From Candidatus Micrarchaeota archaeon UBA95 (lineage in GTDB: Archaea; Micrarchaeota; Micrarchaeia; Norongarragalinales; Norongarragalinaceae): 20,854 bases of DNA. The stretch is from assembly GCA_002499405.1 (NCBI GenBank), contig DALH01000005.1:1-20854 (forward strand), written 5' to 3'. The translations under genes and the position numbers were made by a program. Shown here one piece after another: positions 17,267 to 20,854 of this stretch (position 1 is the stretch's first letter; every line of letters starts with the position of its first letter). The notes under the pieces are model-generated. The model had not been told where the DNA came from and ran no database searches. It saw only the letters and a program-made list of their open reading frames with translations.

Positions 17267-17385
17267 GCGGCCGTGGTCTAATGGCATGATTCGAGCTTCC
17301 CAAGGCACCTTTTCCGCCTGACGGCGAAAAGCTGCACCAAAAACGGAAAGAGCTCGCGGCCCGGGTCCGATTCCCGGCGGCCGCA
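17267..17385 (+). tRNA. tRNA-Gly(CCC) with a 48-nt intron at 37/38
   Basis: The acceptor stem is GCGGCCG with CGGCCGC plus discriminator A; CCA is not encoded. The D arm has G18-G19. The anticodon stem is CGAGC with GCTCG, the loop is TTCCCAA, and the anticodon CCC is at 17299-17301. The T stem is CCGGG with CCCGG. Exon 1 is 17267-17302 and exon 2 is 17351-17385, giving a 71-nt mature tRNA. Two oddities: the T loop reads TCCGATT, so position 55 is C instead of the near-universal U, and A15 faces C48 rather than forming a Levitt pair. The gene stands 72 nt upstream of the Gfo/Idh/MocA gene on the same strand. Confidence 0.93.
17303..17350 (+). other. tRNA-Gly(CCC) intron (archaeal splicing-endonuclease type)
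   Basis: The 48-nt intron sits between positions 37 and 38. Exon bases TTCC (17297-17300) pair with intron bases GGAA (17345-17348), giving a 4-bp central helix. A 3-nt bulge AGA (cut AG|A) leads into the anticodon stem on one side and a 3-nt bulge CAA (cut CA|A) lies on the other. The helix expected on the intron side is weak, so this is a relaxed h-B-H form rather than the full BHB. The intron interior folds as a hairpin (CTTTT-C-CGCC with GGCGAAAAG). Confidence 0.85.
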
Positions 17386-17456
17386 TCAAGCAACGGAAAA
17401 AACACAACATAAATAATAAGGAAGCAAATAATTTGTTGAAAGGGGGACACACGAAA

Positions 17457-18458
17457 ATGCAGGTGATGGTCGTCGGGGCGGGCGCGATGGGTCGCCACCA
17501 CGTCCGCGTCCTCAATGAGCTGCAGGAAGTTAAGCGCGTCGTCGTAGTGGAGCCCAGCGAGAAGGCGAGGCACGCCGTGGAGGAGCGCGGCTTCGAAAAA
17601 ACCTTTTTTTACGGCGACTTGGATGAAGCGCTTTCCTCCGAGAAACCCGATTGCGCTCTGGTCGTGGTTCCCACGCGGTTGCACGCGGAAATAGGGGTCA
17701 AGCTCCTTGGAGCCGGGATTCCTTGCCTCATTGAAAAGCCGTTGGCGTCCGACGTCAAGGAGTGCAGGAAACTGATTTCCGCGACGAAGAAAAACAACGT
17801 CCTCCTGTCCGTGGGGCACTTGGAGCGATTCAACCCCGCGGTTCAAAAGTTGTTGGATCACTTGGAGATGTTGGGGGACGTGGTTTACGGTTCGGCGCAC
17901 AGGTACGGCATTCCCTCGGACCGCGTCCTGGACCACACCTTCATTGACCAAGCCGTTCACGACGCCGACTTGTTTTCCTATTTGACGGGTAAGCGGCCCA
18001 CCCACGTCTGCGCGGTTCACCGAAACGTATCCAAGGGAAAAACGCACGACTTGGGAGCCGCCTTGTTCGAGTACGACGGCTTCGTTGCAAGCGTGGAATC
18101 CAACCGCGTCGCCCCCATCAAGACGAGGAAAATGGTTTTGGTTGGGACGCAGGGAATCGCGGAACTCGACTTCACGGACCAAGTGGTGACCATAACGCGC
18201 TTGGACGAAATCCCGAAGAAATACCACGAGTACAAGACGTTCAACGAACTCGTTTCGCGTGCGGGCCAGGGAAACGAGTTGAAGCTCTTCGTGCAAAAAG
18301 AAGAGCCCTTGAAACTGGAGTTGCAGTCATTCATCTCGCATTGTTCGAACAACACCGCGCCCGTGGTAAGCGGCGAGGACGGGTTGTACGCGGTTGCCGC
18401 CGCGCAAGCCGCAATTGAATCCGCGGAAAAAGGGTGCCGGGTGGAAGTGAAGGTCTGA
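17457..18458 (+). CDS. Gfo/Idh/MocA-family NAD(P)-dependent oxidoreductase
   Basis: This 333-residue protein is of normal length for the family, which oxidises or reduces sugars and sugar nucleotides in the cytosol. The N-terminal Rossmann fold has G-A-G-A-M-G at 7-12 and an acidic residue after the second strand (V-V-V-E-P). E-K-P at 93-95 carries the family's catalytic Lys94. V-G-H-L-E-R-F-N-P at 119-127 and D-Q-A-V-H-D near 164-169 supply further active-site residues. The G-H-x-E-R-F-N-P signature resembles UDP-N-acetylglucosamine 3-dehydrogenases (GnnA/WlbA-like), so a sugar-nucleotide role in glycan synthesis is plausible but not proven. I chose ATG at 17457, preceded by AAAGGGGGA. Upstream TTG codons would start before this ribosome site. 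A T/A-rich box near 17407-17418 may be its promoter. The next gene begins 2 nt after its stop. Confidence 0.92.
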   Translation: MQVMVVGAGAMGRHHVRVLNELQEVKRVVVVEPSEKARHAVEERGFEKTFFYGDLDEALSSEKPDCALVVVPTRLHAEIGVKLLGAGIPCLIEKPLASDVKECRKLISATKKNNVLLSVGHLERFNPAVQKLLDHLEMLGDVVYGSAHRYGIPSDRVLDHTFIDQAVHDADLFSYLTGKRPTHVCAVHRNVSKGKTHDLGAALFEYDGFVASVESNRVAPIKTRKMVLVGTQGIAELDFTDQVVTITRLDEIPKKYHEYKTFNELVSRAGQGNELKLFVQKEEPLKLELQSFISHCSNNTAPVVSGEDGLYAVAAAQAAIESAEKGCRVEVKV

Positions 18459-18460
18459 GC

Positions 18461-18787
18461 ATGGAAACTATTTTCTTCAACGACTTCGCTAAACTGGACT
18501 TGCGGGTGGCGCTCGTTAAGGAAGTTGAAAAAGTGGAGGGCGCGGACAAGTTATACAAACTCGTCGTGGACCTGGGCGGGGAGGAGCGCACGCTCGCCGC
18601 GGGCCTGGCCGAGCATTACGCGCCCGACGAAATAAAAGGCAAGAAAATAGTTGTGGTCGCAAATCTAGCCCCGAGAAACGTGCGCGGAATTGAGAGCAAG
18701 GGAATGCTTCTCGCCGCGGAAAAAGACGGAGTCGTCTCCCTCCTAACCGTGGACAAGGACGTTGCCGCAGGCGCCCAAATCCATTGA
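18461..18787 (+). CDS. Stand-alone tRNA-binding domain protein (MetRS C-terminal/CsaA-like)
   Basis: This 108-residue protein is a single OB-fold tRNA-binding domain of the kind found at the C-terminus of methionyl-tRNA synthetase, in the separate archaeal MetRS beta subunit, and in Trbp111/CsaA. Landmarks are D-L-R-V-A-L-V-K-E-V-E-K-V-E-G-A-D-K-L near 13-31 and A-N-L-A-P-R-N-V-R-G-I-E-S-K-G-M-L near 67-83, the latter being the conserved R-x-x-x-G-x-x-S-x-G-M-L signature. The family binds tRNA in trans and can act as a MetRS partner; the partner is unknown here. The ATG at 18461 lies 2 nt after the stop of the oxidoreductase gene, so the two are co-transcribed. The pair lies between two convergent tRNA-Gly genes. 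Confidence 0.9.
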   Translation: METIFFNDFAKLDLRVALVKEVEKVEGADKLYKLVVDLGGEERTLAAGLAEHYAPDEIKGKKIVVVANLAPRNVRGIESKGMLLAAEKDGVVSLLTVDKDVAAGAQIH

Positions 18788-18823
18788 CTCGCTGGTTTTC
18801 TTCTTTCCCATCAAAGGATCCCA

Positions 18824-18842
18824 GCAAACGCTTCGCGTTTGC
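18824..18842. repeat. Perfect 8-bp inverted repeat with 3-nt loop
   Basis: Arms GCAAACGC and GCGTTTGC enclose TTC. It lies in the gap between the tRNA-binding protein gene (plus) and tRNA-Gly(GCC) (minus) and could help terminate either transcript. Confidence 0.85.
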
Positions 18843-18848
18843 GGGCAC

Positions 18849-18865
18849 GCGAACCAAAGGTTCGC
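18849..18865. repeat. Perfect 7-bp inverted repeat with 3-nt loop
   Basis: Arms GCGAACC and GGTTCGC enclose AAA, 6 nt after the previous palindrome. Confidence 0.85.
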
Positions 18866-18869
18866 TTGG

Positions 18870-18892
18870 TTCTTCTTTTTTCAAAAGAAGAA
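18870..18892. repeat. Perfect 10-bp inverted repeat with 3-nt loop
   Basis: Arms TTCTTCTTTT and AAAAGAAGAA enclose TTC, 4 nt after the previous palindrome. Its right arm overlaps the left arm of the 14-bp inverted repeat at 18888-18933, so the two structures exclude each other. Confidence 0.85.
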
Positions 18893-18933
18893 AGGGTTTG
18901 AGTGCGACCGCCGGGAGTTTCAAGCCCTTTCTT
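18888..18933 (+). terminator. 14-bp inverted repeat plus T-run; encloses tRNA-Gly(GCC) exon 2
   Basis: The arms at 18888-18901 and 18920-18933 pair over 14 positions with one G-U wobble and an 18-nt loop. On the plus strand the right arm runs into six T (18932-18937), so it may terminate the oxidoreductase/tRNA-binding transcript. On the minus strand the same repeat joins the end of the tRNA intron to the sequence just after the tRNA, leaving exon 2 in the loop. Confidence 0.5.
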
Positions 18934-18994
18934 TTTTGATGCTAAAGCGTTTCTTTTGGGATGAAACACTTTTCTTTTCCAAAGAAAAGGGTTC
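18917..18994 (-). other. T-loop intron of tRNA-Gly(GCC), 78 nt, BHB at both ends
   Basis: On the minus strand the T stem (CCGGG/CCCGG) is followed by a 4-bp helix of exon TTCA with intron TGAA. Three-nt bulges lie on each side: AAG (cut AA|G) and ACT (cut AC|T). Inside lies a second helix, intron CCCTTT (18991-18986) with AAAGGG (18930-18925). This is the full BHB layout, and cutting between the second and third bulge bases gives exactly the canonical T loop. The interior contains a perfect 9-bp hairpin with a 3-nt loop (18969-18989) and an imperfect 10-bp one (18944-18972). Confidence 0.87.
18969..18989. repeat. Perfect 9-bp inverted repeat with 3-nt loop, inside the tRNA intron
   Basis: Arms CTTTTCTTT and AAAGAAAAG enclose TCC. 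In the tRNA-Gly(GCC) precursor (minus strand) it would form in competition with the inner BHB helix, because both use the same C/T-rich bases near 18986-18989. Confidence 0.85.
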
Positions 18995-19076
18995 TTTGAA
19001 CCCGGGTTTTGACGTTGGCAACGTCATGTCCTACCAGACTAGACTACAGTCGCAAGTTACCCCAAACCCTGTCAAC

Positions 19077-19099
19077 GTTTTCTTTTAATTAATGTTTTC
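19077..19099 (-). promoter_or_regulatory. Upstream element of tRNA-Gly(GCC), copy 1 of a 23-bp repeat
   Basis: This 23-bp block contains TTAATTAAAAG on the minus strand, about 30-38 nt before the first tRNA base, a plausible TATA region. An identical block lies at 19159-19181, exactly 82 bp away, in front of a truncated copy of the tRNA 5' end. Confidence 0.5.
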
Positions 19100-19115
19100 T
19101 TTTATGAAAAGAAAA
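19095..19115. repeat. Perfect 9-bp inverted repeat with 3-nt loop
   Basis: Arms TTTTCTTTT and AAAAGAAAA enclose ATG. It lies between the truncated tRNA 5' copy and the promoter block of tRNA-Gly(GCC), next to a T-run on the minus strand (TTTTTT at 19117-19112). Confidence 0.85.
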
Positions 19116-19120
19116 AATTA

Positions 19121-19136
19121 CTAGGACTACGGTCGC
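19121..19136 (-). pseudogene. Truncated duplicate of the tRNA-Gly(GCC) 5' end
   Basis: On the minus strand this segment begins GCGACCGTAG and matches about 16 bases of the tRNA-Gly(GCC) 5' end (19053 downward), with one T-to-C change and one inserted C, then stops in the D loop. It sits 22 nt behind a perfect copy of the 23-bp upstream block; the intact gene has a 23-nt spacing. Promoter and tRNA tip were therefore duplicated together. Its first seven bases pair perfectly with the intact gene's acceptor 3' strand, better than the gene's own G-U-containing stem. Confidence 0.7.
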
Positions 19137-19158
19137 ATCCCCGCTCCAAGTTTCTCGG

Positions 19159-19181
19159 GTTTTCTTTTAATTAATGTTTTC
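19159..19181 (-). repeat. Upstream element, copy 2 of the 23-bp repeat
   Basis: Identical over 23 bp to 19077-19099. It begins one base past the stop codon of the transglutaminase-like gene and precedes the truncated tRNA-Gly 5' copy, so it may be a working or relic promoter. Confidence 0.8.
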
Positions 19182-19182
19182 C

Positions 19183-20772
19183 TTAGCCGGCTTGAATGCA
19201 TGGCTCGCGGGGCCTGTGCAGTATCACGAACGCCGCGGCTATTAACAATGCGCCTATTGCGGCAACTCCCAGCGACGCGTTGCTCGAGTCCGCAGCCGGC
19301 GTTGGCTGCGCGTGTTCAACGGTTAACTCGAAGGGTTGGCGCACGGTTTTTTGCGGGTTGGACAGGGTTATTTCGCCCGTCAAAAAATCTTTTTTGGGGT
19401 CGTTGAAAACGAATTGGAGGAGCGTAGAGCCGCCAACGGGTATGCTTACCTGCTTGGTTTGTTGTTGGCCTTCGAATTCGCAGGAGGCGTTTGCGGAGTA
19501 AAGCGTGTTGCCCGAGTTCGCTATTTCCACGGTTATGGCGACCGAGCCGTTTTCGAATCCCGCACTCAACTCGTTTACCAGCGCGGAGGACACGGCGTCC
19601 GCGCCGACCTGGCCGCTGCCGGCAATTATTTCGTGAATGCTTGAACCCATTGAGTTGACTTGAATCGAGAAGTTGTAGGCATAACCCTCCTTGAAGGCGT
19701 GGGGAAAGACCAAGCGCCACTCCGCAACCTGTTTTCCTTTGGGCGGAAGGTAAACGAGTTTGTCCGTGCTTTCAACGAGTTTGACTGCGAGTTCGGGGGG
19801 TTCGGTTGGAACCACGATGGACAGGGGCGCAGCCAAGTAGTCCTTGGAAAGGGATTGCACGAGGACTCGCGCGTCCACGACGGCGCCAGGGCCCGCTTCT
19901 TCGGGAAGCGAGTAAAAAGAGTATTCGTAGGGCAGGTTGAAGGATTGCTCGTTGTTCAACTCGATTTCGGGAGCCAAAACCTGGACCTCCACGCCCTCCG
20001 TGACTTCCTGCGCGATGTCCGCTTGGTCCTGGCCGTGCGCGAACTTGAGGTGGGTTGCGTCCAGCAATCCGAGTTCGTTGAAGGTCGGGTCGGCCGGAAC
20101 CCATTCACCTTCAAAAGCGAATTCCACCCACGCGTGGGCGCCCCATGACTCGCCGGAGTGAACAAATCCGGCGACGAAGCGCGCTGGAACGTTCAGCGAG
20201 CGCGCGAAGGCAATCAAGAGGTGTGATTCCTCGTCGCAGGTTCCGCGCAGGTCCGCGAACGCTTCTGAGGAAGTGCACTGGCGCTGGCCATACGACTCGT
20301 CGTAGGCAACGTTGTTGTGCACCCATTCGGTTAACAAAACCATTTTCTGGAAATCGTTTTCCGCGCCTTCAGTGATTTGGCGGGCTTTGACCCCGATTTC
20401 GGGCGTGAGTTCGACGAACACGGTTTCTTCCAGGAAGTTTCCCGCATCCCCCGCTTGTTCCAAGCCGTTCGCGTAATTTATCGCCGCCGTGCCCTGCACC
20501 GTGATGCGGCGCTTGGTTACCCCCGCCAGGTGAAAGGTTATGCGGGAGTTGCCGTAGGAATCGGTTTCCCGGGTAAACTCGTCGGCCGAGGAAAAGGAAA
20601 CGACTTGAAAGGAGTAGTTCTTGAAGCCGAACGTCTTCAAGGTGAAGGGGGGCTCGCCTTCCAGAACCCACGCCAACTCAAACGAGAGTTGCGTTGAGCC
20701 GGCTTCCTTCGGGTTTATCTCGGCGGCGAAGAGGGGAACGGAAAACAACAAGGCGAGCAGCAGCCAGCGCAT
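19183..20772 (-). CDS. Exported, C-terminally anchored transglutaminase-like protein (529 aa)
   Basis: A signal peptide (R-W then about 14 hydrophobic residues, cut near A-A-E) leads into a beta domain (about 20-120), a transglutaminase-like core (about 130-250), two Ig-like beta domains (about 265-490) and a final membrane anchor (about 503-522, followed by H-R-P-R). The papain-like triad is intact: Cys179 in R-G-T-C-D-E, His213 in G-A-H-A-W-V and Asp228 in P-A-D-P-T. Members of this superfamily are cysteine peptidases, amidases or cross-linkers. Here it would act on the outer face of the membrane, possibly on surface proteins such as the giant protein; that target is a guess. The ATG lies about 25 nt after a T-rich box, which fits a leaderless start. 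The tRNA-Phe gene ends 34 nt upstream on the same strand. Confidence 0.92.
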   Translation of the reverse strand: MRWLLLALLFSVPLFAAEINPKEAGSTQLSFELAWVLEGEPPFTLKTFGFKNYSFQVVSFSSADEFTRETDSYGNSRITFHLAGVTKRRITVQGTAAINYANGLEQAGDAGNFLEETVFVELTPEIGVKARQITEGAENDFQKMVLLTEWVHNNVAYDESYGQRQCTSSEAFADLRGTCDEESHLLIAFARSLNVPARFVAGFVHSGESWGAHAWVEFAFEGEWVPADPTFNELGLLDATHLKFAHGQDQADIAQEVTEGVEVQVLAPEIELNNEQSFNLPYEYSFYSLPEEAGPGAVVDARVLVQSLSKDYLAAPLSIVVPTEPPELAVKLVESTDKLVYLPPKGKQVAEWRLVFPHAFKEGYAYNFSIQVNSMGSSIHEIIAGSGQVGADAVSSALVNELSAGFENGSVAITVEIANSGNTLYSANASCEFEGQQQTKQVSIPVGGSTLLQFVFNDPKKDFLTGEITLSNPQKTVRQPFELTVEHAQPTPAADSSNASLGVAAIGALLIAAAFVILHRPREPCIQAG

Positions 20773-20806
20773 TAGAATCCAACGCCGGAAACAAATAAAA
20801 ACGGAG

Positions 20807-20854
20807 TGCCGCAGGTGAGATTTGAACTCACGATCTATCGGTCTTCAGCCGATC
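20807..20854 (-). tRNA. tRNA-Phe(GAA), 5' part outside window
   Basis: The 3' two-thirds of a tRNA enters from the right edge. The anticodon stem is ATCGG with CCGAT, the loop CTGAAGA carries anticodon GAA (20846-20844), and G37 is present as expected for tRNA-Phe. The T stem is GTGAG with CTCAC and the loop is TTCAAAT. The acceptor 3' strand is CTGCGGC with discriminator A; CCA is not encoded. No intron is seen in the visible part. Confidence 0.93.

Larger units (their letters stand above)
18903..19053 (-). tRNA. tRNA-Gly(GCC) with a 78-nt intron in the T loop (59/60)
   Basis: The gene is easily missed because its 3' end is displaced. The acceptor stem is GCGACTG (from 19053) with CGGTCGC (to 18904): seven pairs including one G-U, then discriminator A at 18903. 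The D arm has A14, G15 and G18-G19. The anticodon stem is TGACG with CGTCA, the loop is TTGCCAA, and the anticodon GCC is at 19019-19017. The variable loop is AAAC, with C48 matching G15. The T stem is CCGGG with CCCGG. Exon 1 is 19053-18995 and exon 2 is 18916-18903. Splicing gives a 73-nt tRNA with the canonical T loop TTCAAAT. CCA is not encoded. Introns at non-canonical sites are known in some archaea, including Thermoproteales and DPANN lineages, whose splicing endonucleases accept relaxed motifs. Confidence 0.9.

Noticed and set aside
17139..18296. Long minus-strand open frame of 385 codons opposite the Gfo/Idh/MocA gene
   Set aside because: It is antisense to a well-recognised enzyme and runs through the tRNA-Gly gene. 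Its composition is the mirror of the real gene and has no domain signature.
18989..19026. Two further triloop palindromes (18989-19003 and 19010-19026) counted with the others at first
   Set aside because: These are the T-stem/intron junction and the anticodon arm of tRNA-Gly(GCC), so they were removed from the palindrome count.
18762..19088. Plus-strand open frame of 108 codons across the hairpin-rich gap
   Set aside because: It overlaps the end of the tRNA-binding protein gene, its sequence is low-complexity F/K runs from hairpins, and the region is explained by tRNA-Gly(GCC) on the other strand.
17104..19182. CRISPR array
   Set aside because: The hairpins differ in sequence and spacing. 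There are no regularly spaced identical repeats and no cas genes.

Overview
The window reads as archaeal DNA. The evidence is an archaeal-type SepF, two tRNA-Gly genes interrupted by introns whose ends fold into bulge-helix-bulge (BHB) splice motifs, no encoded CCA at the tRNA ends, T/A-rich boxes about 25 nt upstream of several starts (some mRNAs apparently leaderless), and GGTGA-type ribosome binding sites. A small-genome DPANN-type lineage such as Diapherotrites or Micrarchaeota would fit the many unique exported proteins and the T-loop tRNA intron. That placement is inference; no marker here settles it.

Layout. Positions 1-17103 are one long minus-strand block. In transcription order (right to left) it holds: a 3044-residue membrane-anchored giant protein (7969-17103); a small anchored PsbP-like protein overlapping it by ATGA; a soluble 597-residue protein of unknown function; SepF, the FtsZ membrane anchor; a 937-residue exported protein; a small anchored cupredoxin-like protein whose copper ligands look lost; and a GTG-started exported protein with a Cys-rich segment that runs off the left edge. 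Five of the seven carry a signal peptide or membrane anchor, so this looks like a cell-envelope locus with one division gene in it.

Positions 17104-19182 form a tRNA-rich segment. A plus-strand tRNA-Gly(CCC) with a 48-nt intron at 37/38 precedes a Gfo/Idh/MocA oxidoreductase and a stand-alone MetRS-C/CsaA-like tRNA-binding protein. Facing them on the minus strand, in what first looks like empty hairpin-rich sequence, is a second tRNA gene, tRNA-Gly(GCC). It is split by a 78-nt intron in the T loop (59/60), and removing that intron restores a fully canonical T arm. Each tRNA-Gly gene has a truncated copy of its own 5' end roughly 80-100 nt upstream. The same segment holds six perfect inverted repeats outside tRNA exons, all with exactly 3-nt loops, and a 14-bp inverted repeat that encloses the last exon of tRNA-Gly(GCC).

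Positions 19183-20772 (minus) encode an exported transglutaminase-like protein with an intact Cys-His-Asp triad and a C-terminal anchor. A tRNA-Phe(GAA) enters from the right edge.

The most unusual content is the tRNA-Gly pair with its split gene and 5' fragments, and the giant surface protein with its array of unassigned P-rich modules.
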